A DNA stretch of 64,000 bases from contig QHUK01000011.1 in assembly GCA_003222085.1 (NCBI GenBank), positions 1 through 64,000 on the forward strand, given 5' to 3'. Shown piece by piece: positions 56,938 to 64,000 of this stretch; the first letter of the stretch is position 1, and each line of letters opens with the position of its first letter. The notes under the pieces are model-generated. The model made no database searches. It was given only the letters and a program-made list of their open reading frames with translations, and was not told the DNA's origin. Both the position numbers and the translations under genes were made by a program. Source of the stretch: Gemmatimonadota bacterium. Lineage in GTDB: Bacteria > Gemmatimonadota > Gemmatimonadetes > Gemmatimonadales > GWC2-71-9.

Positions 56938-58794
56938 ATGGCTACCTCCACGCCTCCTCGGACCCGGCAGGCACGCGAGTCGGTCGTCATCCGCTTCGCC
57001 GGAGACTCGGGCGACGGGATGCAGGTGACCGGATCACGCTTTACGGTCGAAGCAGCCCTCGCCGGAAACGACCTCACGACCTTCCCCGATTTCCCCGCCG
57101 AGATCCGCGCCCCCGCCGGCACCACGTACGGTGTGTCGGCGTTCCAGATCCATTTCGGTGGCGTGGACGTCACGACCCCAGGGGACGCGGTGGACGTGCT
57201 CGTGGCCATGAACCCGGCGGCGCTCAAAGTGGACCTGAAGGATCTGCGACTCGGCGGCACGATCGTTGTGGACACGGGCGCGTTCACCGAGCGCAACCTC
57301 ACCAAAGCGGGGTTCCCGGCCAACCCGATCGAAGACGGCTCGCTCGCTCCCTACCAGGTGCTCACCATCGACATCACGCGGCTCACGGCGGAGGCCGTCA
57401 AGGCCCTCGGTCTCTCGACCCGGGAGGCGCACCGCTGCCGTAACATGTGGGCGCTCGGCCTGATGCTGTGGATGTACGGCCGCGACCGGCAGGTGACGAC
57501 CGATTGGCTGCGCCGCAAGTTCGCCGACCGTCCCGAGCTTGCCCAGGCCAACGTCGCCGCCCTGAACGCCGGCCACGCGTTCGGCGAGACCGCCGAGATG
57601 TCGGAGCACCTCGTGGGCTACACCGTGCCGAGGGCGCCGGTCGAGCCGGGGCGCTATCGCGCCGTGAGTGGGACCGAGGCGATCGCGTGGGGGCTGATCG
57701 CCGGCATGCGCGGGGCGGGGATTCAGAGGATGATCTTCGCGGGCTACCCGATCACGCCCGCCTCGCTGCTGCTGCACACGCTGGCGAATCTCAAGTCGCA
57801 CGGCGTGATCACGTTCCAGGCGGAGGACGAGATCGCGGCGATCGGCGCCGCGATCGGCGCCGCCTACGCCGGAGCGCTCGGCGTGACGTCCAGCTCCGGC
57901 CCGGGGGTGGCACTCAAGACCGAAATGCTCGGCCTCGCGATCGCCACCGAGCTTCCCATCGTGCTGGTCGACGCCCAGCGCGCCGGTCCCTCCACCGGCA
58001 TGCCCACCAAGGCCGAGCAGTCCGATCTGTTCCAGGCGGTGCACGGGCGCAATGCCGACGCGCCGCTCGCGGTGCTCGCCGCGGCGACGGCGAGCGATTG
58101 CTTCGAGGTCGCGATCGAAGCGGTGCGGATCGCCACCAAGTACATGACGCCGGTGATCCTGCTCTCGGACGCCTACCTCGCCCACGCCGCCGAGCCGTGG
58201 CGCCTCCCCGACCCGGCGGGGCTGCCCCGCTTCCCGGTGCATTTCCGGACCGACCCCGCGGGCTTCCACCCGTTCCAGCGCGATCCGGTGACCCTCGCGC
58301 GAGCCTGGGCTGTGCCGGGCACGCCCGAGCTGGAACACCGCATCGGCGGGCTCGAGAAGGACTACGAGACGGGGCACATCTCCTACGACCCCGACAACCA
58401 CGCCCGCATGACCCGCACCCGCGCCGCGAAAATCGCCGGGATCGCGAACGACATCCCGCCGCAACGACCGGCGCTCGGCGACGACCACGGCGCCGTCGCG
58501 GTCGTGGGCTGGGGCTCGACCTATGGCGCGATTCACCAGGCAGTCCGCGATGCGCGGGAGGACGGGCTCGACGTCTCGCATCTCCACCTCCGCTATCTGA
58601 ACCCATTCCCGTCGAACCTCGGGGACCTGCTGAAGCGGTTCGACCGCGTGCTGGTGCCGGAGATGAACAACGGGCAGCTGCTGCAGCTGCTGCGGGCCGC
58701 GTACCTCGTGCCCGCGGAGGGACTGAGCAAAGTGGAAGGAAAGCCGTTCAAAGTCGCTGAGATCGTGCAAGCGATCGAATCGACACCGCGGTGA
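56938..58794 (+). CDS. korA: 2-oxoglutarate:ferredoxin oxidoreductase, fused gamma-alpha subunit (KorA)
   Basis: A 618-residue subunit with an N-terminal gamma domain (VVIRFAGDSGDGMQVTGSRF; AMNPAALKVDLKDLRLGGT) fused to the alpha pyrimidine-binding domain (ISGTE-type VSGTEAIAWGLIAGMRGAGI, FAGYPITPASLLLHTLAN, AEDEIAAIGAAIGAAYAGA, TSSSGPGVALKTEMLGLA). The C-terminal transketolase-like domain has AVVGWGSTYGAIHQAVRDAR and VLVPEMNNGQL. With KorB it oxidatively decarboxylates 2-oxoglutarate to succinyl-CoA, reducing ferredoxin. It is distinct from and adjacent to KGD, which does related chemistry. No clear ribosome site precedes the ATG. Confidence 0.95.
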   Translation: MATSTPPRTRQARESVVIRFAGDSGDGMQVTGSRFTVEAALAGNDLTTFPDFPAEIRAPAGTTYGVSAFQIHFGGVDVTTPGDAVDVLVAMNPAALKVDLKDLRLGGTIVVDTGAFTERNLTKAGFPANPIEDGSLAPYQVLTIDITRLTAEAVKALGLSTREAHRCRNMWALGLMLWMYGRDRQVTTDWLRRKFADRPELAQANVAALNAGHAFGETAEMSEHLVGYTVPRAPVEPGRYRAVSGTEAIAWGLIAGMRGAGIQRMIFAGYPITPASLLLHTLANLKSHGVITFQAEDEIAAIGAAIGAAYAGALGVTSSSGPGVALKTEMLGLAIATELPIVLVDAQRAGPSTGMPTKAEQSDLFQAVHGRNADAPLAVLAAATASDCFEVAIEAVRIATKYMTPVILLSDAYLAHAAEPWRLPDPAGLPRFPVHFRTDPAGFHPFQRDPVTLARAWAVPGTPELEHRIGGLEKDYETGHISYDPDNHARMTRTRAAKIAGIANDIPPQRPALGDDHGAVAVVGWGSTYGAIHQAVRDAREDGLDVSHLHLRYLNPFPSNLGDLLKRFDRVLVPEMNNGQLLQLLRAAYLVPAEGLSKVEGKPFKVAEIVQAIESTPR

Positions 58795-58804
58795 GGGCCG
58801 GCCT

Positions 58805-59833
58805 ATGACCGTCACGACGATCACCGACGCCGAGCTCGCCCCCAAAGACTACGCATCGGACCAGGAGGTTCGGTGGTGCGCCGGCTGCGGGGACTACGCC
58901 ATTCTCAAGGCGGTCCAGAAAGCGCTGGCGGAGCTCGGCGCGCGACGCGAGCGCACCGTGTTCGTTTCGGGGATCGGCTGCGCGGCCCGGTTCCCCTATT
59001 ACCTGTCGACCTACGGGTTCCACACCATCCACGGGCGGGCGCCGACGATCGCCACCGGGATCAAGCTCGCCAATCCCGAGCTGGACGTGTGGGTCATCAC
59101 GGGCGACGGCGACGGCCTCTCGATCGGCGGGAACCACATGCTGCACGTGCTGCGGCGCAACGTGGATCTCCAGATTCTGCTCTTCAACAATGAGATCTAC
59201 GGTCTCACCAAGGGGCAGTACTCGCCCACGTCACGACGCGGTACGCGCTCACCCTCGACGCCGCAGGGCTCGATCGAGAACCCCGTCTCTCCGTGCGCGT
59301 TCGCACTGGGCGCCGGGGGGCGGTTCGTCGCACGGGCGGTGGACACGCAGCAGGCCGAGATGGTGGCGTTGCTGCGGCGGGCGCACGCGCACCGCGGGGC
59401 GTCGTTCGTCGAGGTGTTCCAGAACTGCGTCGTCTTCAACGACGGGGTGTTCGACAGCTTCACCGCGAAGGACGTGGCGCCCGCCGCGCAGCTGCACGTG
59501 GAGCACGGCAAGCCGCTGCTCTTCGGACAAAACAAGGAGCGAGGCCTGCGCCTGAAGCCGGGCACACTCGCGCTCGAGGCCGTCCCGGTCGGTGAGGGCA
59601 GAGCGCCGCTGGACGAAATCCTGGTGCACGACGAGACCAACCGCACGCTGGCGCAGCTGCTCGTCGGGCTCGAGCCCCCGGAGTTCCCCGTGGCGCTCGG
59701 CGTGCTGTACTGCTCTCCCGCGAATTCCTACGAGGCAGAGGTGTACGCACAGGCGCGGGCCGCCGGGCTCGGACGCGACGCCCCTGACCTCGGGACGCTG
59801 CTCGCCCGCGACGGGACGTGGACGGTCGAGTAA
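58805..59833 (+). CDS. korB: 2-oxoglutarate:ferredoxin oxidoreductase beta subunit (KorB)
   Basis: A 342-residue thiamine-diphosphate and 4Fe-4S subunit. EVRWCAGCGDYAILKAVQKA (cluster Cys pair), FVSGIGCAARFPYYLSTYGF, the ThDP motif VWVITGDGDGLSIGGNHMLH and LFNNEIYGLTKGQYSP, and a distal Cys in VEVFQNCVVFNDG. No ferredoxin domain is attached. It follows korA by 10 nt and overlaps the next gene start by 16 nt. Confidence 0.96.
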   Translation: MTVTTITDAELAPKDYASDQEVRWCAGCGDYAILKAVQKALAELGARRERTVFVSGIGCAARFPYYLSTYGFHTIHGRAPTIATGIKLANPELDVWVITGDGDGLSIGGNHMLHVLRRNVDLQILLFNNEIYGLTKGQYSPTSRRGTRSPSTPQGSIENPVSPCAFALGAGGRFVARAVDTQQAEMVALLRRAHAHRGASFVEVFQNCVVFNDGVFDSFTAKDVAPAAQLHVEHGKPLLFGQNKERGLRLKPGTLALEAVPVGEGRAPLDEILVHDETNRTLAQLLVGLEPPEFPVALGVLYCSPANSYEAEVYAQARAAGLGRDAPDLGTLLARDGTWTVE

Positions 59834-60833
59834 GCCGCGCGGCTTGCTCGCTCGCCCTGTGCCTTGCGACCTCCGTTGCGGCCCAGGGCACCCGCAACGC
59901 AATTCTCGAGACCCCCGCGGCACGCCTCGAACTGATCGGGCTCAAGCGCTGGACGCTCGGGATGATTCAGGACTCGCTCGCCCGCTACGCGCCTGGAGAA
60001 TCGCTCGCCTCCCACGCCTGCGCCGCGATTCTGCGCCAGAAGCTCGGATTCGCCGACGCGGCCGCGCAGTACTACTCGCCGTCGCCCGGGAGTACCAAGG
60101 GCTACTGGGCCGTGCCCGTCGTCGAGCCGCAGGACTCCGCACGCGTGCGCTACCGTGAGCTCCCGCGCGACTCGCTCCCGACCGTGCGGAGTGGGCGGCA
60201 GCTCTCCTCGTTGTCAGGAAGCGCAATCAGGTCTTTCAGTCCGCAATCCAGACACCTGCGTTCCTGCTCGGCCGGATGCACCCAGACAGCGTCGAGCCGC
60301 GACTCGCGTCTGCGCGACCGCTCCTCGAATTCCTGCGGGCGCATCGCACCGAGGCGGATCGAAGTGTCGCCCAGTCGACACTCGCCCACGACGGAAGCGC
60401 CCGCCACCGCGCACTCGCCGCCGTGGTGATCGCCAGCTTCGTGGACAGCGACTCGACTTGGTGGACGCTGGCGGAGGCACTCCGCGATCGGGACGCCATG
60501 GTGTCCGCGACAGCGAGCCAGGTGCTGAGCGTGCTATCGAATGGCGCCGCGAGGCCGGTGAACTGGGCGCCGGCAGCCGATGGCTTACGTGCGGTGCTCG
60601 ACGGAACCAATCTCTCTGCGCACAACACACTGCTCGAGGCGCTCGCCGCGACACGGGTGGACCCGGCACTCGCCTCGGCCCTCCTGGGCGGCGGGGGTGA
60701 GCTCATCCTCGCGAAGCTCCGCTCCCAGGACCCTAGTGGCGCACGCGCGGCGCGGCGTTTCCTCACGCAAGTGAGCGGACACGACTTTGGTCAGGACGCG
60801 GCTGCATGGGAGAAGTGGATCCGGAGTCTTTGA
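59818..60833 (+). pseudogene. Exported HEAT-repeat-like protein gene broken by a one-base frameshift
   Basis: The first frame (GTG 59818) gives a signal peptide (AACSLALCLATSVAAQ) and reads well through ELPRDSLPTVR at 60186. It then turns into low-complexity shadow sequence. A second frame picks up exactly there (from 60189: EWAAALLVVRKRNQVFQS) and continues to 60833, with helical HEAT-like units such as ARHRALAAVVIASFVDSDST and DAMVSATASQVLSVLSN. Inserting one base between 60184 and 60189 restores one continuous protein of about 338 residues. It is either a recent mutation or a sequencing/assembly error; no other lesion is visible, which favours a recent or artefactual event. Confidence 0.75.
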
Positions 60834-60885
60834 CTAGACGGGTTGTGTAATTCGCTCACAAGAATCGCAACCGGTAGTGGCATTC

Positions 60886-60906
60886 GAGGTCGCCATGTGC
60901 GACCTC
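60886..60906 (+). terminator. Perfect stem-loop in the gap before the Kelch gene
   Basis: Stem gaggtcgc / gcgacctc with loop catgt, 53 nt behind the frameshifted gene. No T-run follows, so termination is uncertain; it could also lie in the leader of the Kelch gene. Confidence 0.4.
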
Positions 60907-60934
60907 AGAGTGTCAGCATCACTTCTGGTCTCGG

Positions 60935-61909
60935 ATGAAACGAATGCATCGCTCTACCTTCCGCGCCAACCCGGTCTGGGTCAGCCTGGTAGCCGCGGTC
61001 ATGCCCTTGACCTTCCTCGAATCGGGTCAACGCCCGGTCAACGAGGGCTGGTCCAGCGCCGCCCCGCTGCCCGAGCCGATCCAGGAGCTCAGCGCCGCGG
61101 TGCTGCGCGGCAAAATCTATGTTGCCGGAGGGATCGACCGGACCGGCCGTCCCACCGCCGCCACGTTCCGCTACGATCCGGCCGCGAACCGTTGGGAGCA
61201 CATCGCGGTTCTCCCGGCCCCACGCCACCACATGCCGCTCGCCGTCGTGGGCGACACGCTCTACGCCGTGGGCGGTCTCGCCGAGCAGAGCTTCATGCCG
61301 GAGAGCAATCTGTGGCTGTATCGGGAGGATCGAAACCGGTGGGAGCCGCGGGCCCCGCTCCCCGCGCCCCGCGGGGCCTCGGGCGTGGGCGCCGTGAACG
61401 GCCGGCTGATCGTCGTCGGCGGGTGGGGCGCCGGGCGTCGGCTGATCGGGGCGACGGCGATCTACGATCCGGCGACCGACCGTTGGCGCGATGCGGCACC
61501 GATCCCGACACCGCGCGATCATCTCACCGCCGCCGTCGCCCGCGGTCTCGTCTACGCCATCGGCGGGCGACCGCTCAATCCCGACCGCAATTACGATGTG
61601 GTGGAAGCCTACGATCCGGCGGCCGACCGCTGGACCAAGCGGTCGGCGATGCCGAGCCGGCGCGGCGGCCTGGCCGCGGCGCTGCTCGACGGCGCGATCC
61701 ACGTGATCGGCGGAGAGACGAGGGGCTCCGTATTCGCGAACCACGAAGTGTACGACCCCGCGACCGATCGTTGGACCACCGCGCCGGCGCTGCCGGTGGC
61801 ACGCCACGGCCTCGCGGCCGCCGTGGTCGAGGGCAAGCTCTACGTGATCGGCGGCGGGCCCCGACCAGGCTTCGCGCAGACGGACGCCGTGGACGTCTTC
61901 GCGCCCTGA
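60935..61909 (+). CDS. Kelch-repeat beta-propeller protein, exported
   Basis: A 324-residue protein with a signal-like N-terminus (FRANPVWVSLVAAVMPLTFL) and six Kelch repeats. The GG doublets are IYVAGGIDR, LYAVGGLAE, LIVVGGWGA, VYAIGGRPL, IHVIGGETR and LYVIGGGPR; each is followed by the Y...W pair (YDPATDRW). A six-bladed propeller filling nearly the whole mature protein is expected. The ligand is unknown. It is probably secreted or periplasmic. The ATG at 60935 is followed by a second ATG three codons on. Confidence 0.9.
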   Translation: MKRMHRSTFRANPVWVSLVAAVMPLTFLESGQRPVNEGWSSAAPLPEPIQELSAAVLRGKIYVAGGIDRTGRPTAATFRYDPAANRWEHIAVLPAPRHHMPLAVVGDTLYAVGGLAEQSFMPESNLWLYREDRNRWEPRAPLPAPRGASGVGAVNGRLIVVGGWGAGRRLIGATAIYDPATDRWRDAAPIPTPRDHLTAAVARGLVYAIGGRPLNPDRNYDVVEAYDPAADRWTKRSAMPSRRGGLAAALLDGAIHVIGGETRGSVFANHEVYDPATDRWTTAPALPVARHGLAAAVVEGKLYVIGGGPRPGFAQTDAVDVFAP

Positions 61910-61957
61910 GGGGGCGGCGCCGCTGAAGGACGCGGCCCATCGCGCTAGACTTAAGGC

Positions 61958-62533
61958 ATGCCGGAGCTCCAGCTCGCCCTGCGCTACGTCGTGTTCGCGG
62001 CGTTCGCCGCGAGCGCGCTCGTGGCGCTCGCCTCCTGGCTGGTGCGCACCCGGCGCATCTCACCGTTCGGCGCGCTCGGTCGGACGCTCCGATCGGCCAG
62101 CGACCCCCTGATTCGTCCCGTCGAGACGCGCCTCGTGCGGGCCGGCGGCAACCCGGCGCACGCGGGATGGTGGCTGGTCGTCGCGGTCGCGGCCGCCGGC
62201 GTGCTGCTCGTGACGTTGGGGAACTGGCTGGTGGAGACCGCGTACGGCGTGGCCGGCGCGTTCTCCGCGGGGCCGCGCGCGGCGATCGCTCTCGCGGTCG
62301 TCGTGGCGTACAAGATCATCGTCGTCGCACTCGGCGTGCGAGTGCTGGCGAGCTGGCTCGGGTTCTTCCGCTACTCCCGGTGGCTGCGGCCGGCGTATGC
62401 CTTGACCGACTGGGTCGTCGAGCCGATCCGCCGCGTGCTCCCGCCGACCGGAGGGCTGGACTGGAGCCCGCTCGCCGCCTGGCTCGCGCTGTGGGTGCTG
62501 GAGCGGCTGCTGCTCACCATCGTCGTGGGTTGA
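61958..62533 (+). CDS. YggT family membrane protein
   Basis: A 191-residue protein with a duplicated YggT unit. The first hydrophobic block YVVFAAFAASALVALASWLV is followed by RTRRISPFGALGRTLRSASD and PLIRPVETRLV. The second block IIVVALGVRVLASWLGFFRY is followed by WVVEPIRRVLPPTGGLDWSP, which is the family signature (DP-hydrophobic-RR-hydrophobic-PP-GG-DxSP). YggT proteins are linked with osmotic stress and cell division loci in other bacteria. It is coupled to the DUF167 gene by TGATG, a common gene pair. Confidence 0.9.
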   Translation: MPELQLALRYVVFAAFAASALVALASWLVRTRRISPFGALGRTLRSASDPLIRPVETRLVRAGGNPAHAGWWLVVAVAAAGVLLVTLGNWLVETAYGVAGAFSAGPRAAIALAVVVAYKIIVVALGVRVLASWLGFFRYSRWLRPAYALTDWVVEPIRRVLPPTGGLDWSPLAAWLALWVLERLLLTIVVG

Positions 62534-62799
62534 TGGCGACGCTCGTGGTGCACGTGGTACCACGCGCCCGCCGGACCGAGGTGTCCGGGTGGCACGGCGA
62601 CGCCATCAAAATCAAGGTCGCCGCACCTCCGGTGGAGGGCGCCGCGAACGCAGAGCTGGTGCGCTTCGTCGCCGAGCGGGTGGGGGTGACGCGCGGGGCC
62701 GTCACCATCGCCAGTGGGGCGACCGCTCGTCGCAAGACTGTCGCCGTCGAGGGCGTGACGGCGGATGCGCTCGCACGGGCGCTGCTCCACAGGGATTAG
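62533..62799 (+). CDS. DUF167/YggU family protein
   Basis: An 88-residue protein: VHVVPRARRTEVSGWHGDAI, IKVAAPPVEGAANAELVRFV and GVTRGAVTIASGATARRKTV cover the family core. The function is unknown. The YggT-YggU neighbourhood is conserved in many bacteria. Confidence 0.92.
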   Translation: MATLVVHVVPRARRTEVSGWHGDAIKIKVAAPPVEGAANAELVRFVAERVGVTRGAVTIASGATARRKTVAVEGVTADALARALLHRD

Positions 62800-62813
62800 G
62801 AAGGAGATGAGCG

Positions 62814-63167
62814 GTGAAACACGCGACCATCAGACGATTCGACCGGCCCGACGAGACGCGCAGCTTCGAGAAGGGAAAGTTCGACCTCGTGAGGATCGGC
62901 GACCTCGTCGTTGGGCGCGCCAGCTACGAGCCGGGGTGGAAATGGTCGACGCACGTCGGTCCGATCGCGGGGACCAAGAGCTGTCAGGTCGAGCACGTGG
63001 GGCTGGTCGTCTCAGGACGGTGCCGCGTCGTCATGGACGACGGCAAGGCGTTCTCCCTCGGGCCCGGCGACCTGTTCCACATCGCGCCGGGGCACGACAG
63101 CTGGGTCGAGGGGGCGGAACCATACGTGTCGCTGCATTTCCTGGGGGCGGATCGGTACGCGAAGTGA
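62814..63167 (+). CDS. Cupin domain protein
   Basis: A 117-residue single cupin. YEPGWKWSTHVGPIAGTKSC and EHVGLVVSGRCRVVMDDG correspond to motif 1, and LGPGDLFHIAPGHDSWVEG to motif 2; His residues for metal binding are present (STHVG, EHVG, APGHDSW). The GTG at 62814 has a strong AAGGAG site 8 nt upstream. The substrate is unknown. Confidence 0.88.
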   Translation: MKHATIRRFDRPDETRSFEKGKFDLVRIGDLVVGRASYEPGWKWSTHVGPIAGTKSCQVEHVGLVVSGRCRVVMDDGKAFSLGPGDLFHIAPGHDSWVEGAEPYVSLHFLGADRYAK

Positions 63168-63172
63168 TGTGA

Positions 63173-63255
63173 TCCGTCATCCGTCATCCGTCGTCCGTCG
63201 TCCGTCGCGAAACGGGGGATTGCCTTTACGGATGACGGTTAACGGATGACGGATT
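63173..63255. repeat. Inverted heptamer arrays between cupin and cydB
   Basis: Left arm tccgtca twice and tccgtcg three times (63173-63207). Right arm acggatg, acggtta, acggatg, acggatt (63228-63255), reverse complementary; spacer gcgaaacgggggattgccttt. The right arm also encodes the last residues of the convergent cydB. Unlike the other paired arrays the pyrimidine-rich arm comes first. Confidence 0.9.
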
Positions 63256-63999
63256 GCCCATCTTGAAAATCCGGAACAGATAGTACAGCGACGGCAGCAA
63301 GAGCACCGCACCTGCGACCAGTGCGGCAAGCACGAGGCGCAGCGTTGCCGCCGGAGCTGCGGCGTTCGCAATCGACAGGTCAGGGGGCAGGATGTAGGGG
63401 TACTGGCTCAGCGCCCAGCCCCACAGGATGAGCGACACCTGCGCCGCCGCGGCCACACGCGCCACGCGCCAGCGGCGAGCCCAGAGGGCGACGAGCGCCG
63501 TAATGGCCGCCGCCGCGGTGAGGAGATGCAACGGCACGGCCCAGGCCGCGAAGATGAGCCCCTCGCGCACGCGGGGCGCGCGGTTGAGGGAGAGGAGCAG
63601 CACCACCACCGCCGCCAGAAACAACCCCACGCCCGACGCCAGCGCGCGACGGCGAAAGTCTTCCCGCACCTCCCGGTCGCGGGCTTCGAGGGTCAGATAC
63701 ACCGCCGCCAGGAACGCGAACGCGATGAGCGCGAACATCCCCACCGACAGGGCGAAGGGGTTGAGCCACGGGGCGACGTACGTGCCGTAGAAGTCTCCGC
63801 TCCCCCATCCCCCGTCTCCGACGGCACCCGAGGCAATCGCTCCCGCCGTGGTTCCCAGTAACAGCGGGGTCATGAGACTCGCGATCGCGAACACCATGCC
63901 CCAATTGCGTTGCTCCTCGTCCGCCCCGTACCGCCAGAACGTAAACGCGGAACCCCGCAGCACGATGCCGATGAGCACGAGCGAGAGGGGAATGTGCAA
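63226..63999 (-). CDS. cydB: Cytochrome bd-type quinol oxidase subunit II, 5' end outside the window
   Basis: C-terminal 257 residues of CydB; the gene continues beyond the right edge. LVLIGIVLRGSAFTFWRYG is the conserved helix with the RGxAFxFR motif. At least seven further hydrophobic helices follow (IASLMTPLLLGTTAGAIASG; WALSQYPYILPPDLS with the conserved YP-Y-L-P pattern). The last ten residues (GNPSSVNRHP) come from the repeat arm at 63228-63255. It is the membrane terminal-oxidase subunit lacking haem ligands; cydA must lie outside. Confidence 0.92.
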   Translation of the reverse strand: MHIPLSLVLIGIVLRGSAFTFWRYGADEEQRNWGMVFAIASLMTPLLLGTTAGAIASGAVGDGGWGSGDFYGTYVAPWLNPFALSVGMFALIAFAFLAAVYLTLEARDREVREDFRRRALASGVGLFLAAVVVLLLSLNRAPRVREGLIFAAWAVPLHLLTAAAAITALVALWARRWRVARVAAAAQVSLILWGWALSQYPYILPPDLSIANAAAPAATLRLVLAALVAGAVLLLPSLYYLFRIFKMGNPSSVNRHP

Positions 64000-64000
64000 C

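Noticed and set aside
60241-60252. Isolated ccgcaatcc word in the HEAT-like gene
   Set aside because: Only one copy of the unit, no tandem repetition or inverted arm; a chance match to the GCAATCC family.
2849-63255. Short tandem repeats as CRISPR arrays
   Set aside because: Units are 7-10 nt without spacers, occur as inverted pairs and lie partly inside core genes; no cas genes are present.
1-64000. Insertion sequences, prophage or transferred island
   Set aside because: No transposase, integrase or phage gene; coding density, codon style and gene overlaps are uniform across the window.

Overview
The window is one contiguous, very GC-rich (around 70% by eye) and densely coded stretch of a Gram-negative-type bacterial chromosome. 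It has an Omp85/TamB pair, many lipoproteins, Lgt, a primary sigma factor without region 1.1, a multifunctional KGD-type 2-oxoglutarate enzyme, and many ATGA/GTGA/TGATG gene overlaps. From protein style and gene content I infer a member of Gemmatimonadota or a close relative; this was not tested by any search. I see no rRNA, tRNA, CRISPR, prophage or insertion sequence. No gene-free stretch exceeds about 265 bp; the longest is 31745-32006.

Layout. 1-8595 (+): a tightly overlapping run fmt(partial)-thiE-thiS-thiG-rsmB-PASTA protein-rpe-thioredoxin-like-ybbR-tsaD-lgt. 8552-15142 (-): a cytochrome c/FTR1 iron permease with its own promoter and a Fur-like box, then (in transcription order) P1-family peptidase, NlpC/P60, HAD phosphatase, CYTH protein, an unknown membrane protein and acpS. 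15200-24851: a stand-alone response regulator (+), then on the minus strand Omp85, TamB, lipid-kinase-like, NtrC-type regulator and a zinc-ribbon protein. 24925-28917 (+): peptide-binding lipoprotein, a single DppB-type permease and a PBP4-type D,D-carboxypeptidase. 29001-33727: ferredoxin-NADP reductase-like (-), cobalamin adenosyltransferase, aroB, sigA, and a Lon-N domain protein. 33724-39744 (+): glcDEF, ygfZ and an epimerase. 39780-50956: small repeat lipoprotein, GH38 enzyme, MoxR ATPase, SPFH protein, cytidylate-kinase-like protein, aspartyl protease, MFS exporter, VWA protein and serine beta-lactamase-like protein. 50985-63999: RtcB, YjbR, KGD, lipoprotein, KorA/KorB, a frameshifted HEAT-like gene, Kelch protein, YggT, DUF167, cupin and cydB (partial).

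The most unusual feature is a dispersed set of palindromic arrays. Each is built from short tandem units (7 nt, or 10 nt, once 8 nt) arranged as two inverted arms. I count thirteen tandem-array loci of this kind, plus one separate set of extragenic palindromes (52744-52838). The arrays fill the gap between convergent genes exactly (28918-29001, 47406-47494), sit behind sigA, and also lie in frame inside coding genes, where they form linkers or C-terminal tails (Fmt, RsmB, TsaD, GlcD, GlcF, KGD twice, CydB). Unit sequence differs between loci but the architecture is the same. I know heptanucleotide tandem repeats from cyanobacteria (STRR), but not a named family with this paired inverted layout.

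Functionally, the window joins cell-envelope biogenesis (Lgt, Omp85/TamB, PBP4, NlpC/P60), central carbon metabolism (two different 2-oxoglutarate-oxidising systems side by side, glycolate oxidation, Rpe, AroB), iron uptake, and cofactor synthesis (thiamine, cobalamin, acyl carrier protein activation).
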